Source: Arthrobacter sp. PAMC 25486
GTDB lineage: Bacteria > Actinomycetota > Actinomycetes > Actinomycetales > Micrococcaceae
DNA: 64,000 nucleotides
Direction: 5' to 3'
Assembly: GCF_000785535.1 (NCBI RefSeq)
Contig: NZ_CP007595.1
Span: 1-64,000, forward strand
Of this stretch, positions 47,331 to 56,258 are shown piece by piece; the stretch's first letter is position 1, and each line of letters opens with the position of its first letter. The position numbers and the translations under genes were made by a program. The notes under the pieces are model-generated. The model was not told the origin of the DNA. It saw nothing but the letters and a program-made list of their open reading frames with translations, and ran no database searches.

Positions 47331-48319
47331 GCTTCATCCTGCCGTTGGGGTTGGGGTCCGTGGTGGAGGGGCACGATGGCGGTCATGAGGGCGCCGCCGT
47401 CATTCTCACCGGTGACGGTGCCTCCCAGGGCGGCGGTGGCACGGCGGATCAGCGCGATCCCGTAGCCGCGCCCGCCCGGGGCCACGGACTCCTTGCCGGT
47501 TGTGCCGATGCGGTCCAGTACGTCCAGGTCCGTGGTGGGCAGTCCCGGGCCGTTGTCCGCCACGGTGATGGTGAGGGCGCCGTCGGCCACGAGCAGGTCA
47601 ACCCACACGGTGGGGGAGGAGGTGTGGCTGGCCGCAGCCTCCAATGCGTTGTCGACCAGGTTGCCCAGCAGGGTGACGAGCTCGCGGGCATCCAGGGTGT
47701 CCGGCGGCAGCATGCCGGCGCCGCTGATCTCCAGCTTCACGCCCCGCTCATCCGCCTGTGCCGCCTTGCCCAGCAACAGGGCGGCCAGGTAGGGCTCGTT
47801 CAGGGTGCTGACATATTCGGCGCCCAGCGCCACGGTGGCGGCGTGGTCCGCGGCAGCAAACTCCAGGGCCTCCCCGGGGCGGCCCAGTTCAATGAGGGAA
47901 ATGATGGCGTGCAGCCTGTTGGCGTGTTCATGGGTCTGGGAGCGCAGTGCCTCTACCAGCGTCTCGGTGCTGCTGAGGCTCCCCGCCAGGCGGGTCAGCT
48001 CCGTCTGGTCGCGCAGCGTGACCACTGTTCCCGCAGCCGTGCTGCTGCCCCGGGCCCGGGCGGGGCGCTGGCTGACCACCAGCAGCCGGTCGCCGGCGAG
48101 GTGGACCTCGTCCGTGGCGGTGCGGCCGCTGCGCAGCAGTTCCCGCAGTGAATCAGGCAGCGCCAGGGATTCCAGGGTTTTGCTGGCGGGCGGAGCGGAA
48201 CGGCCACCCGCGCGCCTGGGGCGGGTGGCCGGCGTCGAACTTTTCCTTCCGGGAACCGCGCAACCGGGGCGCCCGGCGGGAGGGGACTCGATGCCCAGCA
48301 GCAGGGCAGCGGAAGGCAC
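47327..48319 (-). CDS. CitA/DcuS-type histidine kinase lacking its sensor domain
   Basis: At most 330 residues, against ~530-550 for the family. The phospho-acceptor is His130 in SQTHEHANRLH, followed by the N-box NLVDNALEAA and the G-boxes DNGPGLP and GRGYGIALI. The first ~85 residues look like the tail of a PAS domain (LLLGIE, ELLRSGRTATDEVHLAGDRLL). No transmembrane segment or extracytoplasmic sensor is present. The frame is closed by a TAG at ~48383, inside the region of the dctA end. The kinase is therefore soluble or uses another protein as sensor. It could be truncated. Confidence 0.85.
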   Translation of the reverse strand: MPSAALLLGIESPPAGRPGCAVPGRKSSTPATRPRRAGGRSAPPASKTLESLALPDSLRELLRSGRTATDEVHLAGDRLLVVSQRPARARGSSTAAGTVVTLRDQTELTRLAGSLSSTETLVEALRSQTHEHANRLHAIISLIELGRPGEALEFAAADHAATVALGAEYVSTLNEPYLAALLLGKAAQADERGVKLEISGAGMLPPDTLDARELVTLLGNLVDNALEAAASHTSSPTVWVDLLVADGALTITVADNGPGLPTTDLDVLDRIGTTGKESVAPGGRGYGIALIRRATAALGGTVTGENDGGALMTAIVPLHHGPQPQRQDEA

Positions 48320-48379
48320 CTCACGCCGTCGTACTTGGGGCTGGTGGTGATGCAGATGGGGCCGTAAGCGGAGTGTTGC

Positions 48380-49663
48380 CTACTGGGCCAGGGCGTGCAA
48401 TTCTGTCTCGCTGCCCACTCCCGCATCCACCTTCTCGTCCGCCGGATCTTGCGCCTGCGTGCCGAGGTGGCCGCGCGTGAGCTTGTTCATGATCAGGGCG
48501 ATCGCACCGTCGCCGGTCACGTTCGTTGCCGTGCCGAAGCTGTCCAAGGCAATGTACGCCGCGAACATGAGGCCCACCTCAACCTCGCCGAAACCGAGCA
48601 TCTGCGCGAGCAGGCCCGCGGCCGCGGCGATCGCACCGCCTGGAACGCCCGGGGCGGCGATCATCATGACGCCGAGCATCAGGATGAACGGCAGGTAGGC
48701 GCCGAAGGAGATGTCACCGCCGGTGAGCAGCAGCACCGCGATGGAGAAGCAAGTGATCTTCACCATCGAACCCGAAAGGTGGATCGTGGCGCACAGGGGG
48801 ACCACGAAGCCTGCAACCGAGTCGGAGACCCCGTTCTTCTTTGCTGAGGCGAGCGTTACCGGAATCGTTGCGGCCGAGGATGAGGTGCCCAGTGCCGTGA
48901 AGTACGCATCGCGCATGTTCCACAGTGCCTTCAACGGGTTGATGCCGGACATGGCCCCTGCCACCGAGTACTGCGCGAGCAGGACGATGAACGTCAGGGC
49001 AAAGGAAACGATGGCGACGAGCAGGAACTTCGTGACGACGGTCATGGCGGAGCCGCTGGCTGAAAGATCCATGAAGATGCCGAAGATGAATAGTGGCAGT
49101 GCAGGCACGATGATGCGCCGAATCACGGACTCGATGATGGTGCGGAACTCGACGGCTCCGCGAAAGAGCACCTTGCTGTGGAAAGCGGTGAGGCCGATGC
49201 CGAGCACGAATGCGAGCACGAGTGCGCTCATGACGCCGATCACCGGCGGGAGCACGATCTCGGTCGCCGAGTCGCCGGCGCTGGCCACCACCGTGAGGTA
49301 GGGGGTGAAGCCCGATCCGGAATCTTCGCCGAACGCGTCCAGGCCGCCACCGGCCAGCGTCGAGGTGAACAGCCACCGGCTCACGAAGTAAGCGAGCAAC
49401 CCCGCGAGGATTGTGGAGCCGTACGCGATCACGGCGGTGATCCCCAGCCACTTCCCGGCGCCCTTGCCGAGCTCGGCGATGGCGGGCATGACAAGCCCTA
49501 GGATGATCAGCGGCACAATGAAGCCCAAGAATCCGGAGAAGATCGAGTTGTAGGTCAGAAACACACCGCCGAGCCACACGGGCATGACCGGGCCGGTCAG
49601 AATGCCCAAAACGATGGCTATGATGATCCAGCCGAGCAGGGGGATTGATTTCAGCAACTTCAT
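48380..49663 (-). CDS. DAACS-family dicarboxylate/amino-acid:cation symporter
   Basis: A 427-residue membrane transporter of the glutamate/dicarboxylate symporter family. The serine-rich loop ALGTSSSAATIPVTLASA (HP1) and the GDGAIALIMNKLTRG C-terminal motif are diagnostic, with ATNVTGDG in HP2. It couples uptake of acidic substrates (C4-dicarboxylate, Glu, Asp or Ser/Thr) to cations. The ATG at 49663 has GAGGA 6 bases upstream. It is 60 bp upstream of the kinase and likely co-transcribed. Confidence 0.9.
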   Translation of the reverse strand: MKLLKSIPLLGWIIIAIVLGILTGPVMPVWLGGVFLTYNSIFSGFLGFIVPLIILGLVMPAIAELGKGAGKWLGITAVIAYGSTILAGLLAYFVSRWLFTSTLAGGGLDAFGEDSGSGFTPYLTVVASAGDSATEIVLPPVIGVMSALVLAFVLGIGLTAFHSKVLFRGAVEFRTIIESVIRRIIVPALPLFIFGIFMDLSASGSAMTVVTKFLLVAIVSFALTFIVLLAQYSVAGAMSGINPLKALWNMRDAYFTALGTSSSAATIPVTLASAKKNGVSDSVAGFVVPLCATIHLSGSMVKITCFSIAVLLLTGGDISFGAYLPFILMLGVMMIAAPGVPGGAIAAAAGLLAQMLGFGEVEVGLMFAAYIALDSFGTATNVTGDGAIALIMNKLTRGHLGTQAQDPADEKVDAGVGSETELHALAQ

Positions 49664-49849
49664 TGTCGTCCTCAGGGTGATGGGATCGGGGTGCGCGGGT
49701 ATGCGCAGCTTAGGTGTGGCGCAGGACACGCCTCAGCAATCGTAGGCTGTGCGGGCCGTTCCTCGAAATCCGGCGGGTGCCCCGGTTCGCGGCCACGGTG
49801 AACCAACCCGTGCGCAGGCAGCGGAAACGCCTTCGGTGGCAGGCCGCAT

Positions 49850-49873
49850 TTGATATGTTGTTAGTCACATCAA
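49850..49873. promoter_or_regulatory. Inverted repeat upstream of the alditol oxidase gene
   Basis: TTGATATG (49850-49857) and CACATCAA (49866-49873) form an 8-bp inverted repeat with one mismatch around an 8-bp spacer. It lies ~29 bp before the AldO start, a good operator location. The regulator is unknown. Confidence 0.45.
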
Positions 49874-49901
49874 AATCGTTGGGCGCTATGGGAGGCCAGG
49901 C

Positions 49902-51188
49902 ATGACACAGCAGCAGGCGGAACGCCGGAGCCGGGAAAATAATTGGGCCGGCAATTACCGCTATCGGGCCTCAGCGGTCCATTTCCCGGAGAGCGTGCAG
50001 GAACTTCAGGAGCTGGTGCGTGGCTCGTTGTCGGTTCAGGCCTTGGGGTCCGGCCACTCGTTCAACGCCATCGCCGACTGCGACGGCGTGCAGATCTGCC
50101 TGGACAGGATGCCTCCGGTCCTGACCATCGATGCACAAGCCCTGACGGTGACGGTGGACGGCGGCAGCAGCTACGGGGCACTGGCCGTGGCACTGGCGGC
50201 CAGCGGTTTTGCCCTGGGAAACCTCGCCTCGTTGCCGCACATCTCGGTGGCGGGTGCCATCGCGACGGCGACCCACGGCTCCGGCGACGGGAATATGAAC
50301 CTGGCGGCCGCCGTCGTTGGCCTGAAATTGGTGGACGGTACGGGAACACTGCATGAGGTGACACGGGCCGACACCCCCGACTTTGCCGGCTGGGTTGTGG
50401 GTCTCGGTGCTTTGGGAATCGTCACGGAGGCCATCCTGGCCATTGAGCCGGCATTTGCCGTGGCCCAGCATGTCTATCGCGGCATCGAGTGGGAGCAGGT
50501 GCTGGCCGATTACGACGCCGTGACCGGCCGGGCCTATTCGGTCAGCCTGTTCACCGACTGGAGCGGGGACACCGTGGGCCAGGCCTGGTTCAAGCAGCGG
50601 ATCGGTGACGGGCGTGGCGGCGACTTCCCGGCGGAACTGCTCGGCGGCCGGGCGGCGACTGCAGCCGAGCACCCGCTTCCGGGCGTCGAGGCACTGAACT
50701 GCACGGCGCAACTCGGTGTGCCCGGTCCGTGGCAGGACCGGCTGTCCCACTTTCGCATGGAGTTCATGCCCAGCGCGGGGGAGGAAATCCAGTCCGAATA
50801 CCTAGTGGACCGGGTGCACGCCGTCCCGGCCATCAACGTACTGCGCGCCCTGACGGATGTCATTACGCCATTGCTGCAGGTGGCAGAGGTCCGTTCCGTG
50901 GCCGCCGACGACCTCTGGCTCAGCACGGCCCAAGGGCGCGACAGCGTTGCCTTCCACTTCACCTGGTTCCGCGACCAGGCAGCGGTGGAGGATGTGGTGA
51001 AAGTTGTTGAGGCGGCACTGGCACCCTTTGGCGCCCGCCCGCACTGGGGCAAGGTGTTTGACGCCGATGCCGCCACCCTGGCTCCGCTGTACCCTCGATT
51101 CGAGGACTTCAAAGCGCTGGCCGGCCGGCTGGATCCGCAGGGCAGGCTCCGCAACGGCTTCCTGAAGCGCACGGTGTTCGGCGACTGA
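49902..51188 (+). CDS. Alditol (xylitol/sorbitol) oxidase
   Basis: A 428-residue FAD-linked oxidase of the aldO family. The FAD attachment motif is GSGHSFN (His in the flavin-binding loop), and LPHISVAGAIATATHGSG and ASLPHISVAG belong to the PCMH domain. The ALO-type C-terminal domain ends with GRLRNGFLKRTVFG. It oxidises sugar alcohols, producing H2O2. GGGAGG lies ~7 bases before the ATG. It sits between a symporter operon and a sugar-importer operon, both in the opposite orientation. Confidence 0.85.
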   Translation: MTQQQAERRSRENNWAGNYRYRASAVHFPESVQELQELVRGSLSVQALGSGHSFNAIADCDGVQICLDRMPPVLTIDAQALTVTVDGGSSYGALAVALAASGFALGNLASLPHISVAGAIATATHGSGDGNMNLAAAVVGLKLVDGTGTLHEVTRADTPDFAGWVVGLGALGIVTEAILAIEPAFAVAQHVYRGIEWEQVLADYDAVTGRAYSVSLFTDWSGDTVGQAWFKQRIGDGRGGDFPAELLGGRAATAAEHPLPGVEALNCTAQLGVPGPWQDRLSHFRMEFMPSAGEEIQSEYLVDRVHAVPAINVLRALTDVITPLLQVAEVRSVAADDLWLSTAQGRDSVAFHFTWFRDQAAVEDVVKVVEAALAPFGARPHWGKVFDADAATLAPLYPRFEDFKALAGRLDPQGRLRNGFLKRTVFGD

Positions 51189-51252
51189 CCGCCAGCGGTG
51201 GTGGCGGTTACTGCTCGCCACCGCCGCCTCCTTCCGGTCGTCTTACCTTCGC

Positions 51253-51321
51253 CGAGGTGTGAGATGACGCCCGGTGCGCAATGTCCAGGCATTGATCGAC
51301 AGGGCGTCATCTCACACCTCG
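51253..51321. repeat. Dispersed palindromic element, copy 1
   Basis: CGAGGTGTGAGATGACGCCC (51253-51272) is exactly inverted at 51302-51321 with a 29-base loop. Both ends are between convergent genes, suggesting a bidirectional terminator or REP-like element. The same arm sequence recurs at 58814-58920. Confidence 0.85.
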
Positions 51322-51383
51322 ACAGGGGTGGGGCGCCCCGGAGTGCTAATCGGGGGTGCCCGTCCCTGGTCCTTGGCGACTGG

Positions 51384-52472
51384 CTAGTGCGCCACCACTG
51401 CCGGCTGTGTGAGTGGCACGGCGGCGGGCCTTTCGCAGGTGCTGGTGATGGCAACGGCCTGCCCGGTATGGGCGGACTGTAGCACAGACTCCATGATTTC
51501 CAAGGCGTGGAACGCCAACTTTCCCCCGGCACGCGGCTCCTGCCCGGGCTCTGTGAGCGCCAGGTCCTGCACGCCGAAGCCACGGCCGGAATCCACGTAG
51601 CCGCCGGAAACGGGCAGCACCTCCCATGCTGGGCCGCCGAGCTGGCGAAGCAACACATCCCCGTCAAAGTGGTTCGGATCCGGCACGATCAATGAACCTG
51701 TTTCGCCGTGAACCTCAATGTTGGCCGACTGCGTTGCCACAGCGTCAAAGCTCATCACCAGGGTTGAGAGCGCCCCGGACTCATGGATCAGTACGCCCGT
51801 GACGTGGGTGTCGGTGCTCACCGGGATGTTTTCCCCGGCGCGTGGGCCAGTGCCGATGGTGCGTTCGGTACGCGTGTGGCTGGCAGCCCCAATGACCGAG
51901 GCCACCGGACCCAACAATGTCACCAGGGCCGAAACGTAATAGGGTCCCATATCCAGCAAGGGGCCGCCACCAGGAACGTAGTAGAAGTCCGGGTTCGGGT
52001 GCCAGCGCTCGTGCCCGGGGCACACCATGGTGGCGGTGGCCGAGATGGGCCGCCCAATTAATCCATCATCGATGGCCCGCCGCGCGGTTTGCGTTCCCGT
52101 GCCTAGGACCGTGTCGGGGGCAGAACCGACCATGACGCCGGCTGCGGCGGCCGCCGCCAGCACCTCACCGCCCTCGGCCGTCGTGGCGGCCAGGGGTTTC
52201 TCGCCGTACACGTGCTTGCCTGCCGCGATGGCGGCCAGCGCAACCTGCGCATGCGCGGCAGGGATGGTGAGGTTCAAGACCAAGTCCACCTCGGCGTCGT
52301 CCATCAACTCCGGAACTGACAGGGCACGCACACCCGGCAGCCCGGCGGCCACGGCCTCGGCGCGGTCCAGGTCCAGGTCGGCCACGGCCACCAGCCGGAG
52401 GGCGTCGAGGGCGGGGAGGGTGGCAACGTACTGGGCAATGATGTTGCCGCAGCCCACAATGCCAATGTTCAT
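51384..52472 (-). CDS. Gfo/Idh/MocA-family oxidoreductase
   Basis: A ~362-residue NAD(P)-dependent dehydrogenase. The Rossmann motif is GIVGCGNI at the N-terminus, and GKHVYGEKPLA holds the catalytic lysine region. The C-terminal beta-sheet domain contains DMGPYYVSALVTLLGP. It oxidises sugar or polyol hydroxyls. The ATG at 52472 fits the Rossmann start; a TTG at 52505 overlaps thuA. It is the last gene of the sugar importer operon. Confidence 0.85.
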   Translation of the reverse strand: MNIGIVGCGNIIAQYVATLPALDALRLVAVADLDLDRAEAVAAGLPGVRALSVPELMDDAEVDLVLNLTIPAAHAQVALAAIAAGKHVYGEKPLAATTAEGGEVLAAAAAAGVMVGSAPDTVLGTGTQTARRAIDDGLIGRPISATATMVCPGHERWHPNPDFYYVPGGGPLLDMGPYYVSALVTLLGPVASVIGAASHTRTERTIGTGPRAGENIPVSTDTHVTGVLIHESGALSTLVMSFDAVATQSANIEVHGETGSLIVPDPNHFDGDVLLRQLGGPAWEVLPVSGGYVDSGRGFGVQDLALTEPGQEPRAGGKLAFHALEIMESVLQSAHTGQAVAITSTCERPAAVPLTQPAVVAH

Positions 52473-52489
52473 GGGGATGGAATTGGTGC

Positions 52490-53188
52490 TTAGCGGCTGG
52501 CCCAAAGCATGCCTCTTTCGATGATGGTTTTGACGTTGGAATCCTGCAGGACGTCAACATTGTGGCCCGGGGTGGCGACGAAGATCCGGCCCTTGCCCCA
52601 CTGGCGCGTCCAAATGGCGGGGGAGGTGACCTCGCGGTGCCATGGGTCCCACTCGCGCACTTTTTGGGTGGTGGTGGCGAGGACGTCGATGTAGCTGTCG
52701 GCCAGCACCCAGTACTGTTCGGTGACCAGTTCGAAGTCGCCGATGCCCGCCGTGATGGGATGCGCCGCGGCAGCGGGCGCCATATTTACGGTGTAGGGGA
52801 CATAGTTGTCGGGCTGCCCGCCCGTGCGCTCGTCGGGGTGTTTGCCGGGATGGCAGGCGAATTGGCCGCCGATCAGGTGAAGGTAGTCGGAGTTGTTGCG
52901 GTAGGAATCGGCGATGCCGCCGTGCCAGCCCGCCATGCCGGTGCCGGCCTCGATCGCGGCCCGCAGGCCCTCAAACTCCTCCTTCTCGATGGTGTTCATG
53001 GTGTTGCACTGGACAATCAGGTCCACGCCGGCCAGGTAGGCAGCATCGGCGTAGACGGCTGGGCCCTCCTCGACGCGGATGGTGAAGCCGTTGGCCTCCA
53101 GGTGGGGGATGAAGAGCTCGGTGGCCTCGACAGGCTGGTGTCCGTCCCAGCCGCCGCGGACGACGAGCGCATTTTTGCTGTTGCTCAT
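52490..53188 (-). CDS. ThuA-like protein
   Basis: A 232-residue ThuA/glutaminase-like fold protein. The sequences VVRGGWDGHQPVEATELF, GWHGGIADSYRNNSDYLHLI and GGQFACHPGK are typical. ThuA is named for trehalose utilisation in rhizobia and works with the Gfo/Idh-type ThuB in making or using 3-keto sugars. The ATG at 53188 has AGGAA ~8 bases upstream and overlaps the previous gene by 4 bp (ATGA). Confidence 0.88.
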   Translation of the reverse strand: MSNSKNALVVRGGWDGHQPVEATELFIPHLEANGFTIRVEEGPAVYADAAYLAGVDLIVQCNTMNTIEKEEFEGLRAAIEAGTGMAGWHGGIADSYRNNSDYLHLIGGQFACHPGKHPDERTGGQPDNYVPYTVNMAPAAAAHPITAGIGDFELVTEQYWVLADSYIDVLATTTQKVREWDPWHREVTSPAIWTRQWGKGRIFVATPGHNVDVLQDSNVKTIIERGMLWASR

Positions 53189-54387
53189 GGGTTGTTTCCT
53201 TTGATGGTGGTCCATTGGCTGTTGTTGGTGGCACTGTCTTCCACGGCGGCGAGCACCTTCTGGACGCCGAGGGCTTCCCTGAACGACGGCGTGGGCTGGG
53301 TTTTGTTGCCCAGCGCGGTCACGAGGTCCACGACCTGGTGGGTGAAGCCGTGTTCATAGCCGAGCCCGTGCCCCGTGGGCCACCAATTGCCCACGTACGG
53401 GTGAACGGGTTCGGTGACCATGATGCGGTGGAAGCCGCGGGCATCTTCGGCGTCCGTGCCGTCGTAGAACTGCAGGAAGTTCATGTCCTCAAAGTCGAAT
53501 GCCACGGAGCCGAGGGTGCCGTTGACCTCTAGGCGGTTCGCGTTCTTCCGCCCCAGTGCGGTGCGGGTGGCTTCAAACATGCCGATGGCGCCGCCGTCGA
53601 ACCTGGCCGTGAAAAGGGCGGCATCGTCCACCGTCACCGGGCCGCGGGGCGTGTCCGCGGTGACGTCGCCGTGCCCGCCGAGCCCCACCAATTCACCGTC
53701 CACGGGGCGCTCCTTCGTGAAGGTTTCCAGCAGGGCGGAGACACCAGTGATGTTCAGCCCGGTGACATACTGGGCGGCGTCGATGATGTGGGCGCCTATG
53801 TCGCCCAACGCCCCGGAACCCGACGTGGACTTGTCCAGGCGCCAGGTCAACGGTGCATTGTCATCGGTCAGCCAGTCCTGCAGGTACTGGGCGCGAACGT
53901 GGCGGATGGTGCCAAGCCGGCCGTCGTCGACCATGCGTTTCATCAGGGCGAGGGCCGGGGTGCGCCGGTAGGAGTAGCCGCACATGGCGAACACACCCTT
54001 TTTGGCGGCCTCTTCGGCGACGGCTGTCATCGCTTCGGCCTCTGCCACGCTGTTGGCGAGGGGCTTCTCACACAGGACATGCTTGCCGGCCTCCAGGGCG
54101 GCTATGGCGATTTCAGCGTGAGTGTTGCCGGGGGTGCAAATGTCGATGAGGTCGATATCGTCGCGTTCGATCAGGGCGCGCCAGTCCGTTTCCACTGAAC
54201 CCCATCCCATGCGTTGGGCGGCCTGTTCGACGCCGGCCCTGTTGCGTCCGGCGATCGCCGTCAGTTCCGGGGTGAGCGGCAGGTCGAAGAAGCGGTGTGC
54301 CGTGCGCCAGGCATGCGAGTGGGCGGCGCCCATAAATGCGTAGCCTGCCATGCCCACCCGCAAGGCGGGGGGAGATTGCTGTGACAT
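53185..54387 (-). CDS. Gfo/Idh/MocA-family oxidoreductase (ThuB-like position)
   Basis: A 400-residue NAD(P)-dependent dehydrogenase. The start is VGMAGYAFMGAAHSHAWR, an N-terminal variant of the Rossmann GxGxxG, followed by GKHVLCEKPLAN and LGDIGAHIIDAAQYVTGL with the active-site Asp-His pair. It precedes thuA with a 4-bp overlap, which is the usual pairing. It probably oxidises C3 of a glucoside that enters through the ABC importer. Substrate inferred. Confidence 0.88.
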   Translation of the reverse strand: MSQQSPPALRVGMAGYAFMGAAHSHAWRTAHRFFDLPLTPELTAIAGRNRAGVEQAAQRMGWGSVETDWRALIERDDIDLIDICTPGNTHAEIAIAALEAGKHVLCEKPLANSVAEAEAMTAVAEEAAKKGVFAMCGYSYRRTPALALMKRMVDDGRLGTIRHVRAQYLQDWLTDDNAPLTWRLDKSTSGSGALGDIGAHIIDAAQYVTGLNITGVSALLETFTKERPVDGELVGLGGHGDVTADTPRGPVTVDDAALFTARFDGGAIGMFEATRTALGRKNANRLEVNGTLGSVAFDFEDMNFLQFYDGTDAEDARGFHRIMVTEPVHPYVGNWWPTGHGLGYEHGFTHQVVDLVTALGNKTQPTPSFREALGVQKVLAAVEDSATNNSQWTTIKGNNP

Positions 54388-54421
54388 TGAGGTTTTCCTT
54401 CGGGGTTGGTGCGGGGCGTGA

Positions 54422-55315
54422 TTATTTGCTGAATCCGGCGGTCAGTCCGCTCAGGAGCTGGCGGCGGCCGACGATGTAAAGAACCACAACGGGGAGGGTG
54501 CTCAGCACTACTGATGCCAGGACGGCCGGGATGTTGACACTGAATTCGCCCTGGAACGTCCACAGGCCCAGGGGCAGGACACGCAGTTCCGGGCTCTGGG
54601 TCAGGATCAGCGGCAGCAGGAAGCCGTTCCACACGCCCAGGCCGTTGTAGATGCCCACCGTGACGATGGCCGGCTTGGTCAGGGGCAGGGCCAGGCGCCA
54701 CATGGTCTGCCATTCGCTACAACCGTCAAGCCGCATTGACTCAAACAGTTCGTTGGGCACGTCGCGGATGAAGTTGCACATGATCAGCACGCTCAGCGGG
54801 ATGGCGAAGGCGATGGAGGGCAGGATGATCGCCAGCAGGCTGTCATAGAGGTTCATCTTGATGATCATTAGGTAGATCGGGATGATGGTGGCCTGCAGCG
54901 GAATGGCCAGCCCCATCAAGAACAAGGCGTTGACGCCTTTGAGGAATTTTCCGTTGCCGCGGACGATCGCGAAGGAAGCCATGAATGCCACGGCCAGGGT
55001 GGGGATCACGGCGCCGACGGTGATGATGACGCTGTTGAAGAAGTAGCGGGTGAAATCCGCCTCGAGCACCATCTTGTAGTTTTCCAGGGTGGGCGAGCTG
55101 GGTGGTGCGAGAGGGTTTTGCCCAAAGTAGCCGGCCTGTGTCTTCAGGCTGGTGATGACAATGTAGTAAATCGGGACGATGGTGACGGCCAGCCACAGCC
55201 AGCCGGCCGTGCCGCCGGGCAGGTTGAGCCTGCGCAGCTTGCTTCCCAATTTGATGCCCGACGGCGGGAGGGTTTCCTTGCGCTCTGTGGCGGCGGGGGT
55301 CAGTGTTGTTGCCAT
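54422..55315 (-). CDS. Sugar ABC transporter permease, MalG type
   Basis: A 297-residue CUT1 inner-membrane permease with ~6 hydrophobic segments. The EAA loop is ESMRLDGCSEWQTMWRLALP. The ATG at 55315 has GGAAGG upstream and follows the previous stop after 1 bp. It pairs with the MalF-like permease. No ATPase gene is present, so a shared MsiK-type ATPase elsewhere is expected. Confidence 0.92.
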   Translation of the reverse strand: MATTLTPAATERKETLPPSGIKLGSKLRRLNLPGGTAGWLWLAVTIVPIYYIVITSLKTQAGYFGQNPLAPPSSPTLENYKMVLEADFTRYFFNSVIITVGAVIPTLAVAFMASFAIVRGNGKFLKGVNALFLMGLAIPLQATIIPIYLMIIKMNLYDSLLAIILPSIAFAIPLSVLIMCNFIRDVPNELFESMRLDGCSEWQTMWRLALPLTKPAIVTVGIYNGLGVWNGFLLPLILTQSPELRVLPLGLWTFQGEFSVNIPAVLASVVLSTLPVVVLYIVGRRQLLSGLTAGFSK

Positions 55316-55316
55316 G

Positions 55317-56258
55317 TCACATGCCTTCCAGTTGGCTGCCGGTGCGGTCCTTGCCGCCCAGGCGCTGCAGGAACAGGGCCAGGAACAAGCCAATGGCTAC
55401 GAGGATCACGGCGATGACGCTGGCGGGTCCCATCAGGTTTGCCCGGAACCCGGTCAGGTACATGTCCAGCGGCAGGATGCGGGTGGCGTTGCCGGGCCCG
55501 CCGGCGGTCAGGACAAAAATCAGGTCAAAGTAGGTCAGCGCACCCACTGTCATCAGGGTTGAGGAGGTGATGATGGTGTACTTCAGCTGCGGGACCGTGA
55601 TGAAGAAGAACTGCTTGACCCTCCCGGCTCCGTCAATCTCGGCAGCCTCATAAATGGAGCGCGGGATCTGGCGTACGCCGCCTTGATAGATCAATGTGTG
55701 GAAGGGGACAAACTGCCAGGCGATGACAAAAATGACCACACCCAGGGCCAGGCTCGGATCTCCCAGCCAGTCCTGCGCCAGGATGGGCATGCTCAGCCCG
55801 GCGGCCAGTCCGAAGTTCGGGTCCAACAGTGCCTTGTAGGCGATGGCGATCGCGGCCGAGGACAACAGAAGGGGCAGGAAGTAGAGCACGGCCAGGATCG
55901 CCCGGTACTTTTGGCTGCCCGCCGTGAAGACGCCCAGCAGCAGGCTGAGCGGGGTCTGGATCAGCCAGGAAACGATCATCACCACAAACGTCAGCCACAG
56001 TGCGTGGTACATGCCGGGGTCAACAAAGACACTGAGCCAATTGGCGATGCCGGCCGGCGTGATGGCGCCGATGCCGTCCCAGTTGGTGAAGCTGAGGACC
56101 AGTACGCCGGCCAGGGGGATGATGGCGAATGCGATGAAGAAGACCAGGGCCGGGACGGCCAGCCATCCCAGTGAACCAGTCTTGCCCTTGGAGATCTCTG
56201 GAGCACGTTGCCGGCGTTGCGGAGGTGCCACCGTGGCTGCCATCTGTCCGGTGCTCAT
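55317..56258 (-). CDS. Sugar ABC transporter permease, MalF type
   Basis: A 313-residue CUT1 permease with ~6 hydrophobic segments. EAA loop: YEAAEIDGAGRVKQFFFITV. It overlaps the binding-protein gene by 4 bp. Substrate comes from the binding protein, which is not identifiable by sequence alone. Confidence 0.92.
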   Translation of the reverse strand: MSTGQMAATVAPPQRRQRAPEISKGKTGSLGWLAVPALVFFIAFAIIPLAGVLVLSFTNWDGIGAITPAGIANWLSVFVDPGMYHALWLTFVVMIVSWLIQTPLSLLLGVFTAGSQKYRAILAVLYFLPLLLSSAAIAIAYKALLDPNFGLAAGLSMPILAQDWLGDPSLALGVVIFVIAWQFVPFHTLIYQGGVRQIPRSIYEAAEIDGAGRVKQFFFITVPQLKYTIITSSTLMTVGALTYFDLIFVLTAGGPGNATRILPLDMYLTGFRANLMGPASVIAVILVAIGLFLALFLQRLGGKDRTGSQLEGM

